Of a stretch of 64,000 bases of DNA, positions 1 through 12,468 are shown in pieces. The stretch covers positions 806,001 to 870,000 of the forward strand of contig PUFA01000287.1 of NCBI GenBank assembly GCA_003508835.1, written 5' to 3'. The notes under the pieces are model-generated. The model made no database searches. It was not told the DNA's origin and saw only the letters and a program-made list of their open reading frames with translations. Numbering within the stretch: the first letter of the stretch is position 1; each line of letters starts with the position of its first letter. The position numbers were made by a program, and so were the translations under genes. Origin of the DNA: Eonycteris spelaea (Eukaryota > Chordata > Mammalia > Chiroptera > Pteropodidae).

Positions 1-1525
1 CACAAGTGATCTGGAAGACTCCACATATGGGCCCCACAGGGCATCTCCTACATAATGACACCTGGCCAAGACTGGGAGATATAGCAAACGTCTACCAAAT
101 ACAAAGAAACAAACACAGACCAACAGCCAAAATGAGAAAACAAACATGTCTTAATTAAAGAACAGGAAAAAACTGAGAATGACAGTAGCCGGCTTATTGG
201 AGCACCACCTGCGGCCACATTCAAGGAAGACACACCTAAAGGGCAGACTGGGCAGGAACCAGAGCCCTGATAAAGTTAAAGTAGCTCTTTAGGGTCAGCT
301 CATACACAACAGCTCCACCACTGTAGTCATGGCCAGTTTTCATAACAAATGAACCCAAGGACAACCCCTCCCATTGGGTTGCAAACAGCAACCAAAGTTT
401 ATTTACAATAAGAGGGCATACACAACCCATATGAAAACACACATGAGGCATGCAGCTCAGGTGAACAGAAAGATTGTGCTACTGGGTCCCATTAAAAACC
501 TACTACATAAAGCCACTCTACTAAGATCTAGAGACATAGCAGCCCTACCTAATACATAGAAACAAACACAGGGAGGTAGCCAAAATGGGAAGACCCAAGT
601 GAAAAAAAATCTCCAGAAAAAGAATAAATAAAACAGACAAGCAATCAACCAGATGCAGAGGTCAAAACACTGGTTATAACAATGCTCAATGAACTGAGAG
701 GAAGAATAGATGAACTCAGTAAGAACTTTACCAAAGAGATAGAAAGCATAAAATAGAGATAGAAAACATTTTGAAAAGTCAGAAATGAAGAATATAATAA
801 CAAATAAAGAAAACCTTAGAAGGAATAAACAGTAGATTGGATGAAGCAGAGGATCAAATAGGCAATTTAAAAAAATAAGGTAGCAGAAAACACCCAATCA
901 GAACAATGACAAGAAAAAAGAATACAAAAAAAATGTGGATAGTTTAAGGGGCCTCTGGAACATCAAGGGTACTAACATTTGCATAATAGGAGTACCAAAA
1001 GGAGAAGAAAGGTAGCAAAGAATTGAAAACTTATTTGAAAAAATAATGACAGAAAACTTTTCTAACCTGGCAAAAGAAATAGACATACAAGTCCAAGAAG
1101 CTCAGAGAGTTCAAAACAAGATGAACCAAATCAAGCCCAGACCAAGACACATTATAATTAAAATGCCAAAGTTAAAAGACAAAGAGAAACCTAAAAGCAG
1201 CAAGAGAAAGACAACTAGTTATATCCAAGGGCACTCCCATAAGAATGACAGCTGATTTTTTCAGCAGAAAATCTGCAGGCCAGAGGGATTGGTAAAAAAT
1301 AATAAAATGATGAAAAGCGAAAATCTACAGTCAAAACTATTCTACCCAGAAAGTCTATCAATTAAAATAAAAGGCGAAATAAAGAGCTTTCCAGACAGGA
1401 AAAAAAAAAATTAATCATCAACAAGCCAGTATTACAAGAAATGCTGAAAAGAAAAAAAAAAAAAAGATAAAGGAGTAGGAGGAGGAGAAGGAGGCGGGGA
1501 GGAGAGAAAAGAAATGAATAATAAA

Positions 1526-1609
1526 ATGGCAATAACTGTACCTATCAATAATCACTTTAAATGTAAAGAGATTAAATACTCCAATCAAAAACGTAGGGTG
1601 TCTGAAATG

Positions 1610-1640
<31 letters not shown>

Positions 1641-4600
1641 CAAGACCCAAACATATGCTGTCTATAAGAGGCTCACTTCAGATTGAAAGATACACCCACA
1701 CAGACTGAAAGTAAATGGATGGAAAAACATTCCATGCAAGTGGAAATGAAACAAAACCTGGGTACAATTCTTATATCAGACAAAATAGACTTTAAAACAA
1801 AGGCTATAACAAGAGACAAAGAAGTATGTGATAAAGCAATAATGATAAAGCAATAACTCTAACAAGAGGACATAACCCTAGTAAACATTTATGTACCCAA
1901 TATAGGAGCATCTAAATATATAAAGCAAATATCAACCAATATAAATGGAGAGATTGACAGTAATTTAGTCATAACAGGGAGCATTAACACCCCACTGACA
2001 CTAATGAACAGTACTTGCAGAAAATCAACAAAAACAGAGTCCTTAAATGACCCATGAGACCAGATAATTTAATTGATATTTTTAGAACATTTCACCACAA
2101 AGCAGCAAAATATACATTGTTTTTCAAGTGCACATGAAACATTTTTTAAGGTCGACCATATGTTAGGCCACAAAACAAGTCTTAATAAATCTGAGAAGAT
2201 TGAAATCATATCCAGAGTCTTCTATGACCACAATAGTATAAAACTAGAAATCAATTACAATAAGAAGACTGAAAAATACCCAAATGCATGGATGCAAAAT
2301 GATATGCTACTAAACAATAAATAGGTTAGCAATGAGATCAAGGAAGAAATCAAAAACCTATGGGACACAGTGAAAGCAGTCCTAAGAGGGAAATTCATAG
2401 CAATACAAGTCTATCACAAGAAACAAACAAAACAAAACAAAACTTAAATAAAGATTCTAACCTCACATGTAAAGGAACTAGAAACAGAACAATAAAACAT
2501 AGCCATAAGTGAGTAGAAGGAAGGGAATAATAAAAATCTGAGTGAAAATCTACAAAATAGAGTCTTAAAGAAATACCAAAAAAAAATTTTTAAATCAATG
2601 AAACCCAAAGCTGGTTCATTGAAAAGATAAACAAAATTAATAAACTTTTTACCATCTTCATCAAGATAAAAAAAAGACCCAAATAAATAAAATAAAAAAT
2701 GAAACAAGTGATAACTGAAATACACACAAATACAAAGGATTAGAAGAAAATAATACAAGCAATTATATGTCGACAAATTGGACAGTCTAAAAGAAATGGA
2801 TAAATTCCTAGGAACATACAAACTTCCAAGACTTAGTCAAGAAGAAACAGAAAATCTGAACTTACTGATTTCTACTAATAAAATTTAATTAGTAATCAAA
2901 AAAACAAAAGTCCTGAACAAGGTGGTTTCACAGGTGGATTTTATCAAACATTCTAAGATGAATTAAACCTATTCTTCTCAAACTATTCCAAAAAATTCTC
3001 TTGGAAGAGAAGCCTCCCAAGCTCATTCTATGAGGTCACCATACCCTGATTTCAAACTAAACAGACACTACAAAAAAAAATTAGGTCTTTATCCCTGAAA
3101 AACATAATGCAAAAATCTTCAACAAAATATTAGCAAACTGGATTTAGCAATACCTTCAAAAGGTCTTACACAGTGATCAAGTGGGATTTATCCCAGAGAT
3201 TCAGAGTTGGTTCAATATCTGCAAATCAATTAATGTGACATACCAAATTAACAAACTGAAAGATAAAAATTATATGATATCAGTAGATACTGAAAAAACT
3301 TTTGACAATATCCAGGATCTACTTTCATAAGTAAATCCAGGATTTACTCTCAGCAAACTGGGAATAAAGGAAACATACCTAAACATAATAAAGGACCCAT
3401 TTGACAAATCTACTGCTGACATCATACTCAATGAGGCTAAAAAAAACACTGTTCTAAAGATCAGGAACAAGACAAAGGTGTCCACTTACACCAATTTTAT
3501 TCAACATAATATTGGATGTCCTAGCCATAGCAATCAGACAGGGCAAAAAAATAAAAAGACATTCAAATTGGAAAAGAAATAAAACTGTCTTTATTTGCAG
3601 ATGACATGATACTATCTAGGGACAACTCTAAAGATTCCACCAAAACACTGTTAGAATTGAAAAATGAAGTTAGTAAAGTAGCAAGTTGTAAAATTAATAT
3701 TTGAAAATCAGTTTGCATGTTGATACACCAATAATGAATTAACAGAAAGAGAAATTAAGAAAACAATCCATTTACAATTGCATCAAAAAAAAATAAAATA
3801 CCTAGGAATCAATTTAACCAAGGAAGTAAAAGACTTGTTCTTGAAAAATTATGTCATTGAAGAAATTTCATTGAAGAAAATCGAAGACCATACAAATAAA
3901 TGAAAGCATATAACATGCTCATGGATTGGAAGAATTAACATCATTAAAATGTCCATACTACCCAAAGTGACCTATAGATTCAATGAAAGTCCTATCAAAA
4001 TACCAATGACGATTTTCAGAGAACTAGAAAAAATAATCCTAAAATTTATGTGGAACTATAAAAGGTCCTGAACAGCCATGACAATCTTGAGAAAGAAGAA
4101 TGAAGTTAGAGGTATCACATCACCTGATATTAAATAATACTACAAGGCTATAGTAATCAAAACATCACTGTAGCAGCATAAAAACAGACATAAATCAATG
4201 AAACAATATAGAGAGCCCAGAAATAAATCCACACCTATATGGCCATTTTAATCTACAACAAAATAGGCAAAAATATACAATGGGGTAAAGACGGTCTCTT
4301 TAATAAATGGTGTTGGGAAAACTGGACAGATACATGCAAAAAAAAAATGAAACTGGCCCACCTTCATATATCACATACAAGAATAAGCTCGAAATGAATT
4401 AAAGACTTCAATGTTAAGACCCAAAACCATAAACTCCTAGAAGAAACACTTGGCAGTAAACTCTCTAACATAGCTCTTCAAAACATATTCTCTGATATAT
4501 TGTCTCAGGAAAGGGAAACAAAAGTAAAAATAAACAAATGAGACTACATCAAACCAAAAATTTTTGCACAGCAAAAGAAACAATCAGCAAAACAAGAAGA

Positions 4601-5225
4601 CAATCCACTGAATAGAAGATATTTGCCAATGATACATCTGATAAAGGGTTAATATTCAAAATTTAAAAAAATCCAATTAATAAATGGGCAGAGAGCCTGA
4701 ATAGACATTTCTACAAAAAGAATATACTTTTAGCTGATAGACATGAAAAGATGCTCAACATCATCAAAAAAATGCAAATTAAAATCACAGTGAGATATCA
4801 TCTCACACCTGTCAAAATAGTTATCATCATTAAGTCAAAAAGAAGTGTTGGTGAGAATGTGGAGAAAAGGGAACCTTGTGCTCTGCTAGTGGAATCAAAT
4901 TGGTACAGCCACTATGGAAAAGTTTGGACATTCAGCAATTGCACTTCTGTGTATTTACTTGAAGTAAACGAAAGCACTATTTCGTAAAAAATATATGCAC
5001 CCCTATGTTCACTGCAGCACTATTTACAATAGCCAAAATGTGGAAGCACCTATGTGCCCATCAATAGACATTGAATAAAGAAGTTGTGGTACAATATATA
5101 ATGGACTATTACTCAGACATAAGAAAAATGAAATCTTACCATTTTCAAAGATATGAATGAACCTAGAGGGCATTATGCTAAGTGAAATAAGTCAGACAGA
5201 GAAAGACAAATACCATATGATTTCA
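1526..5225 (+). pseudogene. L1 ORF2 remnant (endonuclease-reverse transcriptase), copy A
   Basis: In life this frame would encode the L1 endonuclease and reverse transcriptase that copies L1 RNA into DNA at a nicked target. The start ATGGCAATAACT at 1526 and the following TLNVKGLN-like residues match the endonuclease N-terminus. An 83-codon open stretch at 2073-2324 contains the endonuclease end, with YDHN where the family has SDHN. The reverse transcriptase motif FADDMIL is preserved at 3594-3614. The C-terminal WYNI/WTIT-type tail lies near 5090-5160. A 29-base A run (1612-1640) and a 14-bp duplication near 1830-1858 break the early frame, and many stops follow. It is about 3.7 kb, the usual ORF2 length, so it is decayed rather than deleted. 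No active product is possible. Confidence 0.88.
1612..1640 (+). repeat. (A)29 homopolymer inside L1 ORF2
   Basis: A run of 29 A replaces the short A-rich codon stretch seen at the same place in the other L1 copies (for example about 30510 and 12600). It looks like slippage expansion after insertion. Confidence 0.95.
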
Positions 5226-5577
5226 CTTATATGTGGAATCTGAAAAACAAAATAAGTGAGCAAACAAAATAGAAACAGACTCATAGATACAGAGAACAAA
5301 CTGGTTATTGCAAGATGGAAGGGTGTGGGGGGCTTGGGTGAAAATAGTGAATGGATTAAGAAGTACAAATTGGTAGTTACAAAACAGTCATAGGGATATA
5401 CAGTACAGCATTGGAAATACAATGAATAATATTGCAATAACTATGTAAAGTGTCAGGTGGGTACTAGACCTATCAGGTTAATCACTTTGTAAAATATATA
5501 GTTTCCAACTATTATGCCATACACCAGAAACTTAAAATAATATTGAATGTTGCTCTAATTGTAAATTTTTTAAAAGA

Positions 5578-6949
5578 ATTACTTTAAGGATATTGTATAA
5601 GTGAAGCTGAGTACTCAGGAACATGACTGTAGAATACTGCTTGTCTCTTGGTTTTAATTCAAGGTATCTGAAAAGTATGACAAGCTTTGACAACTAGACA
5701 CACTTTTCAGTAAAAGTGAAGGAATGGAATGAATGCCAAGTATTTCCTTTTTGGGTCTTGTTTCTTCAGGTAAACATGATCAATATTCTCTAAAGTTTCC
5801 CCTGACTTAAATGATTACTTGCTTTGGGCAAGTGAGTATTGATTAAACTATTTCAAAGCAACAGCATAAGAATGTCAAATACTGAGTTCAGCTAGCCACA
5901 GAGTCTGTATCTCCTGGCACTTCAGATACTATATACCACTGATATAAGTGGTTAACATTTTTCAGTCTTTCAATATTTATAAAACTTCTCACATCCTCAT
6001 ACTTTATTTCTTTTATGTCTTCTTCAACTTGCAAGAGACCTTAAATTTAAAAGTGTTCTCTAATCAACAACAAACATTTCAGTTTTTCTAATATTTGTAC
6101 TAAACTCTTGTTTCTAGGATTTCATTTTTTGCAGTTTAGAAACTGTTATGAATGTAAAGGTTTATTCTTCTGCTTGATATAGTGGGGGTAAAACTACTAG
6201 TTGCTCTCATCTAAGTGAGAAGTGAAAAAAAATCACTTACCTGATACGTTATATTTAAAAGGAGTGTTGTTTTAAATTACTTCTTCTAGCCTAAATACCT
6301 GATCAAAGAGATTACAAATCTCAAAGTAGTTGAAAATGAGAAACAACAGCAAACTGTAATTTAGTTTATGGATGTGACAGACATGCTGTGATGGAAAACC
6401 TGAAATAATAATTGAATGGAAAAACTGCATAAAATTTGCCATGAGATGTATAGAGATTAATTTTCTTTATTAAAGTATTCATATAAGAAAACATATATAT
6501 ATACATGTATATATATACATATATATGAAAATGGTTTCCTGTGTCAAATATTTGTGCAGTCAAAGCTGATTTTTAACTATTTTTATAAAATCTAGTTATT
6601 TTGAAATATTTATATAATGAATCCTGTATATATGATCAATAAAACTGACAAACAAAAAATGTATTTTTTATTTGCAATTGTTTTCTTCTACTATGTGATT
6701 TAAAAGACAATTGCACAAAACAGTAATTATAAAACTGTATTAATGAACTTGTGATGTGTAGGAACATAAATGATAATGACCACGCAAAAAAGTGGAGAGG
6801 TAAGAGAGCTATACAGGATTAAGTTTTTGTATTTTATTGGAATTATGATAACATCATTCTGAATGAGATTGATAGAAATTAGATGTTAATTGTCACCTTT
6901 GGAATCATGAGGGAATAATAGAAGAAATAAAATGGAAATTAAAATTATA
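5578..6949. other. Unassigned intergenic DNA
   Basis: AT-rich sequence with no credible ORF and no repeat I can name. A short TA-rich stretch (6489-6526) is a weak microsatellite. Confidence 0.6.
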
Positions 6950-7603
6950 CAATAGAAAATATCTATACAGCACCAAACAATGCAGTAACATAAGAATAAA
7001 GAAACAAAGACAGAGACTTCTTAAGAAAAAGAAATGGCAAAATACCTGGTGTAAACCCTACGTAAATGTAAATGAATTAAATGTAAATAAATTAAACATT
7101 CCAATCGAAAGCACAGACAACAAATGGATAAAATCATAATCCAACTGTAAGCAGTCTATAAAACAGATTTGAAGACAGATTCGAAATTAAAGAAATGAAA
7201 AAATGTGACCCATACAGACAGTCGCCAAACAGGAAAAAGATGGCTATACTCATGGGGGAAGGGGAAGACCTTTAAAAAAATTGTTGCTCCAGCAAGGAAG
7301 AATATTTTATAATGATATAAAAAGATCGCTCTATTTGAGAAACATCACAATTACACAAATATATGTACTTAATGACAGAGAACCAAAAATACATGATAAA
7401 AAAAAAACTGATGGAATTGAAATAAAAAAAAGATTCACAATTTAACAACAGTTGAAGACCTCAATACCCCACTTTCAAAAATGAATAGAACTAGACAGAA
7501 AATCAATAAGTAAATAGGAGACTTTAAAACACTATAAACAACCTGACCCTAACAGACATCAGAGAACACTCCATTCAATAATAATAGAATCCATAGTCTT
7601 CTT
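6950..7603 (+). mobile_element. Older L1 fragment (ORF2 endonuclease region), part 1
   Basis: A degraded copy of the L1 ORF2 5' region. The segment near 7060-7110 matches the LNVNGLN-like start, the segment near 7350-7370 the YVPN-like motif, and the end near 7560-7600 runs into the sequence that continues at 8632. It is more diverged than the other L1s. It is interrupted by a minus-strand insertion whose target duplication ATAGTCTTCTT ends this part. Confidence 0.75.
7593..7603. repeat. Target-site duplication, left copy
   Basis: ATAGTCTTCTT occurs here and again at 8632-8642. Removing one copy plus the intervening DNA restores a continuous L1 ORF2 sequence, so the empty site can be reconstructed. 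Confidence 0.8.
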
Positions 7604-8631
7604 TTTTTTTTTTAATTTTGATACAATTATATTTTACAAAACAGTACACAGATTCAAAAGTGTGTGCATGTGGGCATATCTGTGCACACATGCATACCAT
7701 GTTGAAATAGCCAGCAGATCAAGTTTTAAATTCTTACTGATGATTATGCAAGCCTCTTTATTTCAACACATCTGGCTCTGTACATGTTGGGAATTTTTTT
7801 AAAATTATCACCCACCCATGGTACTACTGACCTTTACTTTCTGTGTGTGTGTGTGTGGTGTGTGTGTGTGTGGGTGTGTGTGTGTGTTTTGTGTATTTTT
7901 TAAAATTTATTTTATTACTAGTTTCATGTACACAGTACATTAGTTAGACATTTATATAGTTTATAAAATGATCTCCCTAATTGCTCTTTCTCTCCTCTAG
8001 CTCCACCTTGCCATTACATTAATGCTAAATACATTCCCTATGCTGTGCTCCCCATCCCATAACCATCTATCAGTACTAACTTGTCCTTCTTTAACCCTCA
8101 CCCCATTCTCCAGCCTCCTAACCCCACTCTTCTCTGTCACCAGATTGTCCTCCATATTTGTGTGTTTTTTATTAGTTTGTTCTTTTTATTCCTTAGATTC
8201 TTCATGTAAATGAAATCAGATGGTATTTACCTTTCTCTGTCTGACATATCTCACTCAACATAATAACCTCTAGGTCCATCCATGTCATTGCAAATAGTAG
8301 GATTTCATTTTTTTTCAATAGCTGAGTAAATATTCCATTGTATATATGAACCATAACTTCTTTATCCAATCGTCTGTTGATGGGCATTTAGGTTGTTTCC
8401 ATACCTGGCTATTGTAAATTGTGCTGCCATGACATCAGAGTGCATAGATCTTTATGAAATATTGTTTTGGTTTTCTTTGAACAAATACCCAGAAGTGCAA
8501 TTGCTGGTTCAAAGGTATTGTGAACCATTTTAAATTTTTTGAGAAACCTCCAGACTGTTTTCCATAGTGGCCGTACCAACTTGCAATCCTACCAACAGTA
8601 TATGATAGCTCCATTTTCTCCACATCCTCAA
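7604..8631 (-). mobile_element. 5'-truncated L1 3' end with extra 3' flank (possible 3' transduction)
   Basis: The part at about 7893-8631 is the reverse complement of the L1 ORF2 C-terminus and 3' UTR, matching 39.55-40.19, 53.28-53.9 and 54.79-55.5 kb. Left of the normal L1 3' end lie a GT/CA tract and about 230 bp of non-L1 DNA (about 7614-7835), then a T run (7602-7613) that reads as a second poly(A) on the minus strand. The target duplication encloses everything, so all of it probably inserted as one unit. Read on the minus strand, an AATAAA lies about 150 bp before that poly(A). The cut site on the L1 sense strand reads CTT/AAGA, close to the L1 endonuclease consensus TT/AAAA. Confidence 0.8.
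7842..7889. repeat. (GT)n microsatellite
   Basis: Interrupted GT repeat lying exactly between the usual L1 3' end and the extra flank. It probably grew from the first poly(A) junction. Confidence 0.9.
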
Positions 8632-8866
8632 ATAGTCTTCTTAAGTGAACATGAAACATTCTCAAAAAATGCTTTATTCTAAGCCATACAACAGCCTTAA
8701 TAAATTTTAACGGAATAAAATTGTACTGTTTCCCAACACAATAGAATGAAATTACAAATCATTAATAGAAAGAAACTTGGAAAAGTTACAAATATGTAGA
8801 AATAAAGCAACATATTGCTAATCAATCAATGGGTCAAAGAAAAATTTACAAGAAAATGAATTAATA
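8632..8866 (+). mobile_element. Older L1 fragment, part 2
   Basis: This continues the ORF2 endonuclease end from 7603 (the stretch corresponding to the SAHETFSK...LGHKTSLN region) after the minus-strand insert. It ends near 8866, where a different L1 5' UTR begins. Confidence 0.7.
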
Positions 8867-10387
8867 GGGTGATGTCAGCATTATGGTGGAGTGAGAAAAA
8901 CCCCTTTGTTTCTCCCCTTGAAGTTATAACAAAGCAGACAACTATAATTCAACAAAGGATCCCCTGCTCAACACACAAACATGAGAGATCCAGGCATTGA
9001 GATGTCTGAAGGACATTGGAATGAGCAAGGAAGATGGGATGGGGAAAGAACAGAGACAGTGACGCAGACACAGTGCGGCACTACAGCGACTCAGCTAATG
9101 CAGTAATGGGGGGAAAGTTGAACTGCAGCCCTCACATGGAAGCCCAGAGGGTAGGAGGAACAGAAGTAACTTTCAGCCTGAGTAACTAATGCACATTGTT
9201 GCTAAACCTGATGACAGGGAGGATGGAAGAAACATGGTACAGCGGTGTTACAGCTTGGATTAGCAGTCACCATTACTATCAAGTAGGCAATATCACAGAC
9301 TTTCAAACAATCTTCCTTCACCTATCCTCACACACCCATCATGGTGGAAGCCAGTTGAGACACAATCTGGTAGAGGCAGCTTAGACAACTTGGATAGCAT
9401 AAGCAGCTGGAAGCCTCTAGTTACAAGGAAGCAATTTCTGAGCAGTTGCAAGCCTGGAGCCTTATTCTACCACATCCCACCACAGATCTGAGGCCCTGAG
9501 ACTAAGGAAAAAGTGAAATAAAATATTCAAAATATTGAGAGAGAGAAATCATCAGCCACTACCAATGCAACATTATCTACCAAGATCCCAGAAGTGCCGG
9601 TGTGCAGGTAAGAAGAAAACAAAAATTTAGGCTATAACACCACATACTGGAAAACAAAACAAAACAAAAAGACCTCTACTTATCAAACTGCTGAATTGCT
9701 AAGAGCAAAACTGTAGTTAGAAAATAGTTCATTTCCTCAAAAGCCCAGCCAAAGAAACAATCCATAAAGTACCATAAAACATCAAGAGAACAAAGTAGTT
9801 CTAAAAGAAAATTAAACGCCTCCAGAAACCAAACTCAAAGACATGGAAAGATTGTGATTTAAATGACAGAGAATTCAAGATTGAAGTTATGAAAAAAATT
9901 CACTGAGATAAAGAAAACTCAGAAATACAGTTCAATAAGCTCAGGAATGAATCAACAACAACAAAAAAGGAGTTCTTTACTAAATAGATTGAAACTGTAA
10001 AAATAATCAAACAGAAAATCTGGAGCTGAAGATCTCAATAAATTAGATGAAGATGTATTAAATAACTTTGGAAACAGCAGAAGAGATGAGAGAGATTTAG
10101 CAAGCTCAAAAAAAGGAATTTAGAAATGACTCAGGTGAAAGACAGAGAGAACTGAGAGTTAAAAAAAAATAAAGAATGCTACAAGAACTACCTGACTTCA
10201 TTAAACAAACAAACAAACATAAGAATAATGGGTGTACTAAAAGGAGAACAGAGGGAGAAGAGAGCAGAGCCCTTTCAAACAAATAATCGGTGAGAACTTC
10301 TCAAACTTCTGAAGAGTGCTGGACCCTCGAATTAATGAAAGTAACAGAACACCTAATTATCTCAATGCAAAAAGACATTCTCTAAGA
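8867..10387 (+). mobile_element. L1 copy B (outer), 5' part: 5' UTR and most of ORF1
   Basis: The 5' UTR starts with a GTGATGTCAGCATTATGGTG-like stretch, the same promoter type as the copy at 20036 and different from the type at 28-29.5 kb. ORF1 remnants cover about 9830-10380 (the coiled-coil and start of the RNA-binding part). The element is cut at 10387 by the insertion of the internally deleted L1 and resumes at 13441. The 18-base junction sequence is duplicated on both sides. Confidence 0.85.
10370..10387. repeat. Target-site duplication, left copy (nested L1)
   Basis: AAAAGACATTCTCTAAGA here matches 13441-13458 with 17 of 18 bases. Both lie at the same point of the outer L1 ORF1. Confidence 0.85.
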
Positions 10388-12272
10388 TTTTCTGGTCAAA
10401 TTAGTAGAGTAGGTAAATGCTTTACTTGCCTCCTCTCATGACCATATCAAAATACAACTAAACTACGGAACACTGATCATTTGAGAATCACATGAAGAAC
10501 AGATGAAAAAAAGTCCTACAATTAAGGACATATGGCAGAAGCCACCTTAAAACTGGTAGGAGGGTAGAGACACAGAAATGGCTGGTCCCACATTCCCAAG
10601 TGGTGGTTAAAAATCAAAATGGGTATCTTTGTTGGGAAGTCCCTTCTGAGAGGCAAAGGGTCCCAGCTCTATACCATCCTAGGTTCCTATGCCATGAAGA
10701 AAAATCCTCCAAATTTCTGGTTATAAGAACCAGTGAAGATTGAGGCTGAGTGAAACGAAGGCAGCTGGAGTCCCAGGCATTTCACTTAAAAGAGCCCATG
10801 CACCTACTTACTCACTGATAGACTCATTAGCTCTGAGCCCTAACACCTGGAAAGCAGCTGGAAGGGCAACAGGGACTTACAGAGAGGAACTGAATTATCT
10901 AGCTTTCTCGCAGACAAAAGTTCTGGCAGAAGCCATTATTCCTTTGTTGAAAACTTCTTCCTCTTGGAATGCAGACTCCAGCAGGAGACATATCTGAGTC
11001 ACCATCAACCTAACACTGGTAGACTTGGCAGGCACCAAAGCCCTGCTAAAGCAAATTCTGCTTCACAGGGTAAGCCCAGCACAACAGCTCCTCCACTATA
11101 GTCACCAGCCAGTCCTCACAACAAATCAGCCCAAAGGTCAATCCCTCCCATTAATGTGCAATCAGCAATCAAGGCTCAACTACAACAGGATGGCATGCAT
11201 AACACTTGCAAGGTACATAGCTGGAGCACCCAGCTCAGATGACCAGGGAGACTGTGCCAGGGACCCCATAGGATACCTACCACATAACACCACTCTATTA
11301 AGACTGTGAAACATAGCAGCTCTACCAACATACAGAAACAAAGACAGGGAAGCATCCACAATGAGGAGACAAAGAAATATGTTTCAAATGAAAGAACAGA
11401 ACAGAACTCCAGAAAAAAACTAAACTAAATAAAGAAAAGCAATCTACCAGATACACAATTCAAAAACACTAATTATAAAGATGCTCAATGAATTTAGGGA
11501 AAGAGTAGATGAACTCAATAGAACTTTAGCAAAGAAAAAGACAAAAAAAATGGGGATAGAAAACAGTTTTTAAAAAGAATGACAGAAATAAAGAATACAT
11601 TAGAGGTATCAACAGTATATTAGATAAAGCAGAAGACTGCTTTATTAGAAGATAAGGTAGCAGAAAACACTCAATCAGAATGGCAAAAGAAAAAAGAATC
11701 CAAAAAAAATAAATTAGAATAGTTTATGGGGCTTCTGGAATAATATCAAGCATACCAACATTTGCATCATAGGGACACCAGAAGAAGACGAGAGAGAGCA
11801 AAAATTGAAAACCTATTTGAAGAGATAATGACAGAAAACATTCTTACCCTGGTGAAGGAAATAAACATACAAGTCAAGGAAGCACAGAATATCTCAAATA
11901 AGATGAAACCAAAAAGGCCCACACGAAGCACTTAATTAAAATGCCAAAAATTAAATACAAAGAGAGAGTCTTAAAAAGCAGCTAGAAAAAAAGCAGTTAG
12001 TTACCTACAAGGGAGCTCCCATAACACTGTCAGTGATTTCTCAGCAGAGACTTTGCAGGCCAAAAGGAATTGACATGAATATTCAAAGTGATGAAAAGCA
12101 AAGACCTCCAACTAAGATTACTTTTCTCAACAAAGCTATCATTTAGAATCAAAGGACAGATGAAGAGCTTCTAAGACAAAAAAAGCTAAAGGAGTTTATC
12201 ATCACCAAACAAGCACTGGAAAAAAAGAAAAAAGTTAGAGAGACATCTTTAAGAAAGAAGAAAGATGGGCAT

Positions 12273-12345
12273 GGTTCCATAGTGTAGTGATTAGCACAAC
12301 TGCTTTACACACAGAAGGCCCTGGGTTCACATCCCAGTGGAGCCA
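12273..12345 (+). pseudogene. tRNA-Val(UAC)-like head of the SINE
   Basis: The cloverleaf is recognisable, but the anticodon stem has two mismatches (first and last pair), and the A box and B box each depart by one base from consensus. Its position in a retroposon and the joined 5S sequence show that it is a SINE head, not a working tRNA gene. Confidence 0.85.
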
Positions 12346-12348
12346 CAG

Positions 12349-12468
12349 TCCATGGTCAATGGTCATGCCACCTGAACAAGCCCAATGTCTGATCTTGGAA
12401 GCTAAGCAGGGTCAGGCCTGGTTAGTACTTGGATGGGAGACCAACAAGGAAGACCAGGTACTCTAGGC
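12349..12468 (+). pseudogene. 5S rRNA-like body of the SINE
   Basis: Similar to vertebrate 5S rRNA over nearly its full 120 bases. The central promoter region (about 12397-12442) is conserved best, while both ends are diverged. This pattern is expected of a 5S-derived SINE that relies on the internal promoter. Confidence 0.88.

Larger units (their letters stand above)
1..5577 (+). mobile_element. LINE-1 copy A, left edge cut by window
   Basis: A decayed non-LTR retrotransposon. In order: 5' UTR sequence (about 1-600), ORF1 remnants (about 600-1400), a purine-rich spacer (1420-1510), an ORF2 remnant (about 1526-5225) and a 3' UTR ending in an A-rich stretch near 5577. The 5' UTR matches those at 11.0-11.4, 28-29.5, 41.4-42.8 (minus) and 60.2-61.8 kb in the same order. 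ORF1 and ORF2 are broken by many stops and frameshifts. The 5' UTR seems to contain a partial tandem duplication: the segment at about 29-165 resembles that at about 485-625. I see no target-site duplication because the left end may lie outside the window. Confidence 0.93.

Noticed and set aside
12273..12345. Functional tRNA-Val gene
   Set aside because: Mismatches in the anticodon stem, altered A and B boxes and direct fusion to 5S sequence in a retroposon show a SINE head.
12349..12468. Functional 5S rRNA gene
   Set aside because: Diverged ends, no T-run terminator and an A-rich tail; part of the SINE.
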